NCBI GenBank assembly: GCA_000622025.1
Contig: JHWU01000023.1
Coordinates: 1-54,337 of the forward strand
DNA from: Lachnospiraceae bacterium AD3010
Lineage (GTDB): Bacteria; Bacillota; Clostridia; Lachnospirales; Lachnospiraceae
Reading direction: 5' to 3'
Length of the DNA stretch: 54,337 nt
Made by a program: the position numbers and the translations under genes. The notes under the pieces were generated by a model. It was not told the DNA's origin. It made no database searches and was given only the letters and a program-made list of their open reading frames with translations. Positions 37,753 to 46,014 of the stretch are shown piece by piece (the stretch's first letter is position 1; each line of letters opens with the position of its first letter).

Positions 37753-38699
37753 ACGAAGTAACGGTGATCATCCCGAATTATAAGGGAGAAAAGTTCATAG
37801 CGGATTGTCTTAACTCCCTTTTATCCCAGAGCATGAAGGAATTTGATATCATCGTAGTCGATAATTCCTCAAAGGACGGGAGTACGGATATAGTAAAAAG
37901 GGACTTTCCGTCCGTAAGGCTCCTGGAGCTTGACGATAACTACGGCTTTTCAAGGGCTGTAAATGAAGGGATCAAGGCCTCGGACACGCCCTTTGTGATC
38001 CTTCTTAATAATGATACAAGGGTATTTACGGATTTTGTGGAGAAGCTTCTCCTCGCAATAAAAAGGGATGAGAAGATCTTTTCCGTGTCATCAAAAATGC
38101 TGCAGATGGCTGACCCTCAAAGGATCGACGGAGCAGGTGATCTCTATAGTGCATTCGGCTGGGCCTTTGCCCGGGGGAAGAACCGGAAGGCCGGGGCATT
38201 TATAAGGCGCTGCGATATCTTTGCTTCCTGCGGCGGAGCGGCGATCTACAGGAGAAGCATACTTGACGAGATAGGCTGGTTTGATGAATTTCATTTCGCT
38301 TATCTTGAGGATGTGGATATCGGCTACAGGGCGCGGATCATGGGATACCGTAACGTCTATGAGCCTGAGGCCTGTGTATACCACTACGGCAGCGGGGTTT
38401 CCGGTTCCAGGTATAATGATTTCAAGGTGCGCCTGTCGGCCAGAAACAATATGTACATCATTATGAAGAATATGCCTGCTCCCCAGATAATACTGAATCT
38501 TCCGTTCCTTATTTTCGGTTTCGGGGTAAAGGCACTGTTCTTTATTTTCAAGGGCTACGGCAGGGCATATCTTTCCGGGATAAAGAGGGGCTACCTCTTA
38601 TGCCGGGAGGGAAGAAAATTTCCATATTCTCCCGATAATTTCGGGAATTATGTGCGAATACAGCTGGAGCTTATGATCAATATGTTCAGAAGGTTTTAG
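37749..38699 (+). CDS. GT2 rhamnosyltransferase-like enzyme
   Basis: A 316-residue GT2 protein with VTVIIPNYKGEKFIADCL, IIVVDNSSKDGS, LLNNDTRVF and WFDEFHFAYLEDVDIGYRA, the typical pattern of rhamnosyltransferases such as WbbL-like proteins. A hydrophobic stretch near residues 245-265 (ILNLPFLIFGFGVKALFFIF) may attach it to the membrane. It directly precedes the priming transferase with no gap. With dTDP-sugar genes in the cluster a rhamnosyl or other deoxysugar donor is plausible but not proven. Confidence 0.87.
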   Translation: MNEVTVIIPNYKGEKFIADCLNSLLSQSMKEFDIIVVDNSSKDGSTDIVKRDFPSVRLLELDDNYGFSRAVNEGIKASDTPFVILLNNDTRVFTDFVEKLLLAIKRDEKIFSVSSKMLQMADPQRIDGAGDLYSAFGWAFARGKNRKAGAFIRRCDIFASCGGAAIYRRSILDEIGWFDEFHFAYLEDVDIGYRARIMGYRNVYEPEACVYHYGSGVSGSRYNDFKVRLSARNNMYIIMKNMPAPQIILNLPFLIFGFGVKALFFIFKGYGRAYLSGIKRGYLLCREGRKFPYSPDNFGNYVRIQLELMINMFRRF

Positions 38700-38702
38700 G
38701 TG

Positions 38703-40106
38703 ATGATAAAAGATAATCAGCAAGTCTTCAACAGGGTTCATGTTTTTCTGGATGCCCTTGTTGTGGCTGCTTCCTACAATATTGCGTATTTAATCAAATT
38801 CCTTTCTCCCTGGGAGGATCAGTCCGTACTGCATCTGCCCTACTATATGTACATGGAAGCGCTGCCCTTTCTGATAGTGGGCTATCTCTTCCTTTACTAT
38901 GAATTCAATCTCTATAATTCGAAACGGGCCTCCGGCAGAGCGAGGGAGTTTTACAATATCGTTAAAGCCAACACGGTTGGTATGCTGATATTTATAGTTG
39001 TGCTCTATGTCATACGTCAGACCCACTTCTCCAGGCGGATGATATTCTATTTCTACATTGTTAATATCATTCTCGAAACTCTGTTCAGGAATGCAGTGAG
39101 ATACTTCCTGCGATTCATCAGAAAAAAGAGATTCAATCTGAAATACGTTCTTCTTATCGGTTATTCAAAGGCTGCTGAAAGCTATATCAATAAGCTCAGG
39201 CTTAATCCCCAGTGGGGCTATGTGATAAGGGGAGTGCTGGATGACAGGGTTGAAGCAGGCACGGTCTACAAAGGGATCAAGGTTCTTGGCACCATAGCCA
39301 ATCTTGAGTATATCCTTCCCGAAAACAAGCTGGACGAGATCGCAATAACCTTAAGCCTTGACCAGTACGGCAAGCTTGAGGAGATAGTGGCTCAGTGCGA
39401 GAAGTCCGGAGTCCATACCCAGTTCATACCTGATTACAATGATGTAATTCCCTCCAGACCCTATATGGAAGATCTGGACGGCCTTCCTGTGATAAACATA
39501 AGGCATGTTCCGCTTGCTAATCCTTTGAATATGCTTGCAAAGAGAATAGTGGACATTGTCGGATCCGCATTTCTCCTGGTACTGTTCAGTCCGGTAATGC
39601 TCATATCTGCCATTGTAATTAAGCTTACCTCCAAGGGACCGATTATCTTCAGGCAGGAGAGAGTGGGGCTTCATAACCGGTCCTTCCAGATGTACAAATT
39701 CCGTACAATGGAGGTGCAGAAGCCGAGTGAAGAGAAAAAGGGATGGACCAAGCCGGGAGATCCCAGGGTCACCAAGTTCGGTAAGATCCTCCGGAAAACA
39801 AGCATGGACGAGCTTCCCCAGCTCTTTAATATCTTTAAGGGGGACATGAGCATAGTGGGACCGAGGCCGGAACGTCCGCAGTTTGTTGAGAAGTTCAAGG
39901 AGGAGATCCCCCGCTATATGATCAAGCATCAGGTGAGACCGGGCCTTACCGGATGGGCGCAGGTCAACGGTCTTCGCGGTAATACTTCCATAAGGATGAG
40001 GGTGGAGTACGATCTTTTCTATATAGAGAACTGGACTATGAGCTTTGATATCAAGATCATGTTTATGACGCTCTTTACCGGTTTTGTAAACAAGAACGCG
40101 TATTGA
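38703..40106 (+). CDS. Undecaprenyl-phosphate sugar phosphotransferase (WbaP/WcaJ-like priming enzyme)
   Basis: Starts polysaccharide synthesis by moving a sugar-1-phosphate onto undecaprenyl phosphate. The 467-residue protein has several N-terminal membrane helices, a CoA-binding-like Rossmann domain (LLIGYSKAAESYI) and a C-terminal catalytic bacterial sugar transferase domain: KRIVDIVGSAFLLVLFSPVML, FRQERVGLHNRSFQMYKFRT, KTSMDELPQLFNIFKGDMS, VGPRPERP and RPGLTGWAQVNG. A GTG one codon upstream is an alternative start; the AGAAGG site fits both. It is the last gene of the polysaccharide block. Confidence 0.94.
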   Translation: MIKDNQQVFNRVHVFLDALVVAASYNIAYLIKFLSPWEDQSVLHLPYYMYMEALPFLIVGYLFLYYEFNLYNSKRASGRAREFYNIVKANTVGMLIFIVVLYVIRQTHFSRRMIFYFYIVNIILETLFRNAVRYFLRFIRKKRFNLKYVLLIGYSKAAESYINKLRLNPQWGYVIRGVLDDRVEAGTVYKGIKVLGTIANLEYILPENKLDEIAITLSLDQYGKLEEIVAQCEKSGVHTQFIPDYNDVIPSRPYMEDLDGLPVINIRHVPLANPLNMLAKRIVDIVGSAFLLVLFSPVMLISAIVIKLTSKGPIIFRQERVGLHNRSFQMYKFRTMEVQKPSEEKKGWTKPGDPRVTKFGKILRKTSMDELPQLFNIFKGDMSIVGPRPERPQFVEKFKEEIPRYMIKHQVRPGLTGWAQVNGLRGNTSIRMRVEYDLFYIENWTMSFDIKIMFMTLFTGFVNKNAY

Positions 40107-40119
40107 TCGTTCGGCGGGT

Positions 40120-40148
40120 TTGAACTAATCCTTGGTTTATGCTATATT
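40120..40148 (+). promoter_or_regulatory. Promoter of the M23-like gene
   Basis: TTGAAC at 40120-40125 and TATATT at 40143-40148 are spaced by 17 bp, in the 108-bp gap between the priming transferase and the M23-like gene. It gives a leader of about 60 nt. Confidence 0.6.
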
Positions 40149-40214
40149 TAACGGGTTAGGATCTGTTCATATTAGTTTACAGAATAACGGTTATCTCCGG
40201 AGATTTCAGGATAA

Positions 40215-40931
40215 ATGGAAAAAGATACAAAGAAAAAGAAGCCAAGGCGCTTTAATCTGCTTATTGTCCCTGAGGGAAAGGGGGAGGTCAGGCAGTTTCA
40301 TGTGGCCCTGGATTTTGTGATTATTCTTGTGGCAGTAGTGGTTTTTGTCTTTATTGTCGTACTGTCCTATATTGCTAAGACGTCGGGCGAGATTGAGGAT
40401 GACAGAAATCAGATACTTGCCCTTACTGCACAGCTGGAGTCTGTTACCAGCAGCAATATTATCTTACAGGCAGAGAATGAGGAGCTGGCCAATGAGCTTC
40501 TGACTGCTAACGCATATCTGGATGCAAAGGACTATGTGGAACAGCAGACAGACACTGCTAGCTCCCTTAGCTACATCCCCACGGGTCTTCCCATAACGGG
40601 GCAGATCAGCCAGCCCTCCAGCTTTGATTCCTCGAAGGGATATATTACCTTCACAGTCGGGGATGGCACGAAGATCGCAGCTGCAGGAGACGGTACCGTG
40701 AGCAAGGTCGTAAGTGACACGGATTTCGGATACAGGGTTGAGATCGACCATGGAAATCAGTACCTGTCCATATACCGGTACAAAGAGGAACCCCTTCTTT
40801 CCGAGGGCACTCAGGTCTTAAGGGGAACCGCTATTTTTTCCTGTACCTCCGTTGAACCGTCATTTACTTACGAAATACAGTACAAGGGCAGATCAATCGA
40901 CCCGAACACTTTAATGAAGATAGATGGGTAA
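40215..40931 (+). CDS. Membrane-anchored LytM/M23-fold protein, catalytically degenerate
   Basis: A 238-residue protein with a cytoplasmic basic tail, one membrane helix (about residues 33-55), a short coiled coil (about 58-100) and a C-terminal LytM-like domain (about 120-238). The fold is recognised by GDGTKIAAAGDGTVSKV, YRVEIDHGNQYLSIYRY and LSEGTQVLRGTAIF. The zinc ligands are missing: the usual HxH is replaced in SFTYEIQY, and LYAHL is IYRYK. It is therefore probably not a peptidase but a scaffold or regulator of cell-wall hydrolases, as known for EnvC/NlpD-type proteins. A terminator follows. Confidence 0.75.
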   Translation: MEKDTKKKKPRRFNLLIVPEGKGEVRQFHVALDFVIILVAVVVFVFIVVLSYIAKTSGEIEDDRNQILALTAQLESVTSSNIILQAENEELANELLTANAYLDAKDYVEQQTDTASSLSYIPTGLPITGQISQPSSFDSSKGYITFTVGDGTKIAAAGDGTVSKVVSDTDFGYRVEIDHGNQYLSIYRYKEEPLLSEGTQVLRGTAIFSCTSVEPSFTYEIQYKGRSIDPNTLMKIDG

Positions 40932-40936
40932 AACGT

Positions 40937-41160
40937 CCGGTGGCACATTCAGGGGCACGCTTTGGAGCGCCATGCGCGACAGTGCCCGGGGCGTCCGGTG
41001 GACGCACAACCAAAAACAGGTGTATTTTTGGTTGTTTTGTTTTACGCCCCCGTTCACGAGCGCCATGCGCGAGTGGGGGCCGGATTATGTGCCGGTGGCA
41101 CATTCAGGGGCACGCTTTGGAGCGCCATGCGCGAGTGGGGGCCGGATTATGTGCCGGTGG
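40937..41160. repeat. Shuffled GC-rich direct repeats
   Basis: A 43-bp block (40937-40979) recurs exactly at 41092-41134, and an overlapping 41-bp block (41058-41098) recurs at 41120-41160. The blocks share GAGCGCCATGCGCGA. They flank the terminator at 41006. No gene is seen in this 274-bp gap. Confidence 0.9.
41006..41043 (+). terminator. Rho-independent terminator after M23-like gene
   Basis: ACAACCAAAAA pairs with TTTTTGGTTGT (11 bp, loop CAGGTGTA), followed by TTTGTTTT. The stem is A/T-rich and reads in both directions, 75 bp after the stop. Confidence 0.6.
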
Positions 41161-41205
41161 ATGGCAGAAAACTGATGGAAAGCTATACAGGAGAAAGGAT
41201 ATAAA

Positions 41206-42582
41206 ATGGATCAGAAAAATACGTGGCTCTCTTATACAGCAGCACAGAAAAGGGAGCTTGAAAAGGTTTCAAAGGAGTATATGGATTTCCTTAATAACGG
41301 AAAAACCGAGCGGGAGTGTGCCGATATCGCGGTAAATGCTGCCGAGAGGGCCGGCTACAAGAACCTGCACGAGCTTATTAAGAAAAAGACCAGAATTAAG
41401 GCCGGTGATAAGGTTTATGCGGTTTGTATGGGAAAAACCGTTGTTCTTTTCAATATCGGAAAGGAGCCGATCGAAAAGGGTCTCAGCATTCTCGGTGCAC
41501 ATATTGATTCACCGAGACTGGATGTGAAGCAGAATCCGCTCTATGAAGATTCTGAGCTTGCTTATCTTGATACACACTATTACGGCGGGATTAAGAAATA
41601 TCAGTGGGTGACTCTGCCCCTTTCTATCCACGGAGTTATTGTTCATACCGATGGAACAACTACGGAGGTTAATATAGGTGAGGATGAAGATGATCCTGTT
41701 TTCTGTGTGACAGATCTTCTTATTCATCTGGCTTCCGAGCAGATGGATAAAAAGGCTTCGAAGGCTGTTGAGGGAGAGAATCTTGATATCCTTATCGGCA
41801 GTATTCCCCTGAAGGGCAAGGAAAAGGACGCAGTCAAGGAGAATATTCTTCAGCTCCTCAAAGAAAGGTACGGAACGGATGAAAGGGATTTTGAATCTGC
41901 AGAGCTCGAGATAGTTCCTGCCGGAAAGGCAAGAGAGCTGGGATTCGACCGTTCGATGATCCTTTCCTACGGACAGGATGACAGGGTTTGCGCTTTTGCA
42001 TCGCTGAAGGCTTTTCTGGATGTAAAGAGCGTTAAGCGGACTGCGGTTTGTCTCCTGGTGGACAAGGAAGAGATCGGTTCGGTCGGGGCTACCGGGATGC
42101 GTTCTCTCTTCTTTGAGAATACTCTTGCAGAGGTATTGAACCTTATGGGTGAAGGAAGTGACCTTACCTTAAGGCGTACTCTTGCTAATTCCAGGATGCT
42201 TTCATCGGATGTAAGTGCGGCCTTTGATCCGCTGTATGCTTCCCAGTTTGATAAAAAGAATGCAGCATATTTCGGAAAGGGCATAGTTTTCAATAAATTT
42301 ACCGGAGCCAGGGGAAAAAGCGGCTCCAATGATGCAAATGCCGAGTATTTCGGTTTTGTCAGGCAGGTAATGGAGGATAATAAGATCGCCTACCAGACAG
42401 CGGAGCTTGGAAAGGTTGATGCAGGAGGCGGTGGAACCATTGCCTATATCATGTCATTATACGGAATGGATGTTGTTGACTGCGGAATGGCGGTGTTATC
42501 CATGCATGCGCCCTGGGAGGTTACCAGCAAGTCTGATCTTTATGAAGGATACAAGGCATATAAGGCCTTTATCGGCGCCTGA
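41206..42582 (+). CDS. M18-family aminopeptidase
   Basis: A 458-residue zinc aminopeptidase of the aspartyl aminopeptidase/ApeB type, cytoplasmic. Metal and catalytic motifs are visible: LGAHIDSPRLD (His ligand), YGQDDRVCAF (bridging Asp), VDKEEIGSVGATGM (catalytic and ligand Glu) and SMHAPWE near the C-terminus (His ligand). The length is normal. AGGAGAAAGGA lies just before the ATG. It removes N-terminal residues, often acidic, from peptides. It is followed after 27 bp by the TrpR-like gene, probably in one transcript. Confidence 0.93.
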   Translation: MDQKNTWLSYTAAQKRELEKVSKEYMDFLNNGKTERECADIAVNAAERAGYKNLHELIKKKTRIKAGDKVYAVCMGKTVVLFNIGKEPIEKGLSILGAHIDSPRLDVKQNPLYEDSELAYLDTHYYGGIKKYQWVTLPLSIHGVIVHTDGTTTEVNIGEDEDDPVFCVTDLLIHLASEQMDKKASKAVEGENLDILIGSIPLKGKEKDAVKENILQLLKERYGTDERDFESAELEIVPAGKARELGFDRSMILSYGQDDRVCAFASLKAFLDVKSVKRTAVCLLVDKEEIGSVGATGMRSLFFENTLAEVLNLMGEGSDLTLRRTLANSRMLSSDVSAAFDPLYASQFDKKNAAYFGKGIVFNKFTGARGKSGSNDANAEYFGFVRQVMEDNKIAYQTAELGKVDAGGGGTIAYIMSLYGMDVVDCGMAVLSMHAPWEVTSKSDLYEGYKAYKAFIGA

Positions 42583-42609
42583 TCCAAAGGGTACTTAAGG
42601 GGGGAAATA

Positions 42610-42891
42610 TTGAATAAGAAATTACACACCGAAGCGGTGGATACGCTTTTTGATGCAATATTATGCCTGGAATCCAAGGAAGAATGCTATACTTTTTTTG
42701 AAGATCTGGCTACGGTAAATGAGATTCTGTCCCTGAGCCAGCGCTTTGAGGTTGCGCGGATGCTGAAGGACAAAAAAACATATCAGGAGATAGCAAAAAA
42801 GACCGGAGCCTCCACAGCCACGATCAGCCGTGTAAACCGGTCTCTGAATTACGGAAATGACGGCTACGATCTGGTATTAAAGCGGATGTAA
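42610..42891 (+). CDS. yerC: TrpR-like (YerC/YecD) DNA-binding protein
   Basis: A 93-residue protein of the TrpR-like YerC/YecD family. It has LSLSQRFEVARMLKDKKTY followed by the helix-turn-helix QEIAKKTGASTATISRVNRSL. Its target in this organism is unknown; homologues sit beside pcrA in Firmicutes, and pcrA is close by here too. The start is TTG at 42610, with AAGGGGGG about 10 nt upstream. Its 3' end overlaps the convergent DUF1836 gene by 15 nt. Confidence 0.9.
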   Translation: MNKKLHTEAVDTLFDAILCLESKEECYTFFEDLATVNEILSLSQRFEVARMLKDKKTYQEIAKKTGASTATISRVNRSLNYGNDGYDLVLKRM

Positions 42892-43482
42892 GAGGTCAAT
42901 CAGCTTCTCTATCATAAGTCTCTTAACATAGACGTCAAAGGAGAGGGAACAGATAAAGGAAAAGATCTGTATGAAGCGTGTTTCGTCTTCGGATGCTCCT
43001 TTTGCCTTTGCTTCTCCCGAGATATCGGTGCTTTCGGCATATTTCTGCCTTACAAATTCCTGTATGGATTCCACCTGACTTAAAGAGCTGTCGGTTACAA
43101 AGGAGTAGATATCCTCAAGATTCATACCGCTTTTTGAGTGGAAATAGTTCTCTGAAAGAGGAGTCATCAGCTTTTCGATATCATTTATGGACAGGATATT
43201 TTTGAAGTAGTAGATAAAGATCAGCATAATGAGGTGATCCTTGTCGTACTTCTTCTTGTCGGGCGGCGGCAGAAGCTTGTTTTTGGCATAATTATTGATC
43301 ATGGTCTTGGTAAGGACTTTGTCGGTGGAGTAACGTTTGGCGTGCTCCATGTTTTTTTCCATAAAAGTCGTAACCTGGTCCATGTAAAGACTGATGTCCG
43401 GCAGGTCGGAAACATTTACGGGTTCTATCCTGCCGAGGCTCTCTATTATGCTCTGCATAAGGTCTTCGGGATCGAAAGTCAT
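42877..43482 (-). CDS. DUF1836 protein (YkrK-like)
   Basis: A protein of about 201 residues of the DUF1836 family, common in Firmicutes, function unknown; members have a predicted helix-turn-helix-like N-terminus. Landmarks are MINNYAKNKLLPPPDKKKYDK, HLIMLIFIYYFKNILSINDIE and LMTPL. An open frame extends upstream to 43719, but a TTGAAA-17-TATAAT promoter (43535-43563, minus strand) lies inside it, so transcripts begin near 43528. I chose the ATG at 43482 because GAGG lies 6 nt upstream; the ATG at 43494 is the alternative. It converges on the TrpR-like gene and diverges from pcrA. Confidence 0.85.
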   Translation of the reverse strand: MTFDPEDLMQSIIESLGRIEPVNVSDLPDISLYMDQVTTFMEKNMEHAKRYSTDKVLTKTMINNYAKNKLLPPPDKKKYDKDHLIMLIFIYYFKNILSINDIEKLMTPLSENYFHSKSGMNLEDIYSFVTDSSLSQVESIQEFVRQKYAESTDISGEAKAKGASEDETRFIQIFSFICSLSFDVYVKRLMIEKLIDLLHPL

Positions 43483-43534
43483 CTGCTGCCTCATTAAGTC
43501 AAAACGTTGATTCTGGACTTTTGGTATCCGAATC

Positions 43535-43563
43535 ATTATATCTATTAATAAACATAGTTTCAA
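43535..43563 (-). promoter_or_regulatory. Promoter of the DUF1836 gene
   Basis: On the minus strand TTGAAA (43563-43558) and TATAAT (43540-43535) are spaced by 17 bp, an almost ideal sigma-A promoter. It rules out translation starts upstream of about 43528. Confidence 0.75.
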
Positions 43564-43584
43564 GAACAGGAAAAAGATTCTTCG

Positions 43585-43712
43585 GACTGCGTCCTCAGAA
43601 TGACAGAGGATCCGTCTCAATGGCGTTAAGTTAGTGTCATTCTGAGCGAAGCGAAGGATCTTCCATAACCGAAGCAAAGGGATCTTCCATAACCGGAGCG
43701 AAGAATCTACAA
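43585..43712. repeat. Copies of the TCAGAATGACA/TCATTCTGAG repeat before pcrA
   Basis: Holds CTCAGAATGACAGAGGATCC and then the inverted GTCATTCTGAGCGAAGCGAA, with three related tails (GAAGGATCTTCCATAACCG, GGGATCTTCCATAACCGG and GAAGAATCT). The last lies 25 bp before the pcrA start. Confidence 0.8.
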
Positions 43713-43736
43713 GACTCACACATAAGGGGAAACTAA

Positions 43737-46001
43737 ATGGACATAGACAAGGAACTGAACCCGGAGCAGGCGAAGGCGGTACGTCAGACCGAAGGCCCCG
43801 TTTTGATACTGGCGGGGGCCGGAAGCGGAAAAACCAGGACTATCGTGTACAGGATGGCTTATCTTCTGACCGAAATGAAGGTGGCGCCCTGGAATATACT
43901 GGCAGTCACCTTTACAAATAAAGCAGCCAGAGAGATGAAGGATAGAATAAGGGAAATGGTGGGTCCGGCAGCGGATCAGATGCTGGTCAGTACCTTTCAT
44001 TCCGCCTGTGTCCGTATACTCTATTCAAATGCCGTGAAGCTTGGCTATCCGGAGAAATTTGAGATCGCGGATACGACGGATCAGAAGAGCATTATAAAGA
44101 ATGTGTATAAGAAGCTTCAGATAGACCCGAAGAAGCATCCGGAAAAAATGACGCTTAATGTCATTTCCGCTGCCAAGGATGAGCTCCAGAGCCCGGAGGA
44201 ATTTGAGAGAGCAAATTACGGGGATCCTTATATGGAGAGGATCGCCGGCATCTATCGGGAATATCAGAAAATGCTCTTTTCAAACGGAATGATGGACTTT
44301 GACGACCTCATTATGAATACGGTAAAGCTTTTCAGGGATTTTCCGGAGGTTCTCGACCACTATCAGGAGAGATTCAGGTATATTTCAGTGGATGAGTACC
44401 AGGACACCAATACTTCCCAGTTTGAGCTTGTGCGGCTTCTGTCGGAAAAATATAAGAATATCTGCGTTGTCGGTGATGATGACCAGTCGATCTACCGGTT
44501 TCGCGGTGCGAATATTTATAATATCCTGGATTTTGAAAAGCACTTCCCCGGCTGCTTCGTTGTGAAGCTGGAGGAAAACTACCGTTCTACAGAAAACATC
44601 CTGGATGCGGCCAATGCCGTGATAAAGCATAACAGCGAAAGGAAGTATAAGTCTCTGTGGACGGCGGGAGATAAGGGAGACAGGATAAAATTCCGCCAGC
44701 TGAACGATCCTATGGGGGAAGCCTCATATATTGCGGATGAGATTCGTACAAAAAAAGAACGTGGAGAACGCTCTTATGGGGACTTTGCCATACTTACCCG
44801 TACAAATATCCAGAGTAAGGAGCTGGAGGATGCCCTGAGGGTAAGGAGTATAGATTATGACGTGGTAAAGGGCTTAAGATTCTGGGATACAAAGGTCATA
44901 AAGGACCTGACAAGTTACCTTTTGACTGTAGACAATGCCTTCAATGATATGAGAGTCATCCGTATAATCAACCTTCCAAAAAGGGGGATCGGCGATGCAA
45001 GTATAAATAAGATCTCTGTTTTTGCGGCGTCAAACGGTATGACCTTCTTTGATGCTCTTTCAAGTATTGATCTTGTGGGCGGAATTCCGGTAAAGGCAAA
45101 GGCTGCTATCAGGGACTTCCATGAGATGATCCTTGGTATCCGTGCATCTTCAAAGGATCTGACCTTTAGCGAAACGCTTAACCGTATCCTTGAGGAAACG
45201 GGATATATGGATTATCTACTTATGGAGGCGGAAACCCCGGAAAGGTATAAGGAAGAGAAGGAGTACATAGATAAGCTCCGGGAAACCCTTGACGTATACG
45301 AAGACGAGACAGAGGAGCCTGATCTTACAGACTTTATGAGACAGAACGGACTCGAGGGAAATAATCTTGATAAGGAAGGCGAGGGAGACAGCAGGGAAAA
45401 GGTTCTCATAATGACCATGCATAATGCCAAGGGCCTGGAATTTCCGGAAGTTTTTATGGCCGGAATGGAGGAGGGTCTTTTCCCCGGATACGCGTCCATA
45501 AACAGCGAGGATCCACTGGCTATTGAAGAGGAGCGGCGTCTCTGCTATGTGGGGATCACCAGAGCCAGGGAAAACCTTACCCTGACTTCGGCCAGAAGCC
45601 GCATGGTAAAGGGGGAGTGGAGATATGCCGCGGCCTCCAGATTCATTAAGGAGATACCGAAGGAGCTCCTTAATATGAGCACAACCCCCGAAGCTACCGA
45701 GAGGAAGGAACGGGTCTTCCCCGTAAACCGTGAAGAAGCGGAAAGAGCCTTTGATAGAACTCCCCCTGCATTCTCACCGGGCTTTAAAAAGCGCTCCATA
45801 GCAGCCATTAAAAAGGGTTCGGAAATAGAGAAGGTCCTTCCCTCCTATAAGGAGGGAGACCGGGTTATGCATTTCAAGCAGGGAGAAGGTACCGTACTAT
45901 CTATTAAGGACGGAGGCCGGGATTATGAGGTGACGGTCAACTTTGACAAAACCGGCGTGAGAAAGATGTTTGCGGGCTTCGCCAAGCTGAAAAAGATATA
46001 A
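43737..46001 (+). CDS. pcrA: ATP-dependent DNA helicase PcrA (UvrD/Rep family)
   Basis: A 754-residue SF1A helicase for repair and plasmid/rolling-circle replication, moving 3'-5'. Seen are LNPEQAKAVRQTEGPVLILA (Q motif), the Walker A AGAGSGKT (residues about 29-36), VTFTNKAAREMKDRI (Ia), VDEYQDTN (Walker B), VVGDDDQSIYRFRGA (III), LEENYRST (IV), MTMHNAKGLEFPEVF (V) and RLCYVGITRARENL (VI). The C-terminal tail ends in a Tudor-like segment (GDRVMHFKQGEGTVL), normal for PcrA. The length is standard. AAGGGG precedes the start. It converges on glmS with a 13-bp gap and no visible terminator. Confidence 0.96.
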   Translation: MDIDKELNPEQAKAVRQTEGPVLILAGAGSGKTRTIVYRMAYLLTEMKVAPWNILAVTFTNKAAREMKDRIREMVGPAADQMLVSTFHSACVRILYSNAVKLGYPEKFEIADTTDQKSIIKNVYKKLQIDPKKHPEKMTLNVISAAKDELQSPEEFERANYGDPYMERIAGIYREYQKMLFSNGMMDFDDLIMNTVKLFRDFPEVLDHYQERFRYISVDEYQDTNTSQFELVRLLSEKYKNICVVGDDDQSIYRFRGANIYNILDFEKHFPGCFVVKLEENYRSTENILDAANAVIKHNSERKYKSLWTAGDKGDRIKFRQLNDPMGEASYIADEIRTKKERGERSYGDFAILTRTNIQSKELEDALRVRSIDYDVVKGLRFWDTKVIKDLTSYLLTVDNAFNDMRVIRIINLPKRGIGDASINKISVFAASNGMTFFDALSSIDLVGGIPVKAKAAIRDFHEMILGIRASSKDLTFSETLNRILEETGYMDYLLMEAETPERYKEEKEYIDKLRETLDVYEDETEEPDLTDFMRQNGLEGNNLDKEGEGDSREKVLIMTMHNAKGLEFPEVFMAGMEEGLFPGYASINSEDPLAIEEERRLCYVGITRARENLTLTSARSRMVKGEWRYAAASRFIKEIPKELLNMSTTPEATERKERVFPVNREEAERAFDRTPPAFSPGFKKRSIAAIKKGSEIEKVLPSYKEGDRVMHFKQGEGTVLSIKDGGRDYEVTVNFDKTGVRKMFAGFAKLKKI

Positions 46002-46014
46002 GCAGATCTACAGA

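Noticed and set aside
40924-41335. Small plus-strand open frames in the gap after the M23-like gene
   Set aside because: They arise from the GC-rich direct repeats, overlap each other in several frames, and have no suitable ribosome sites.
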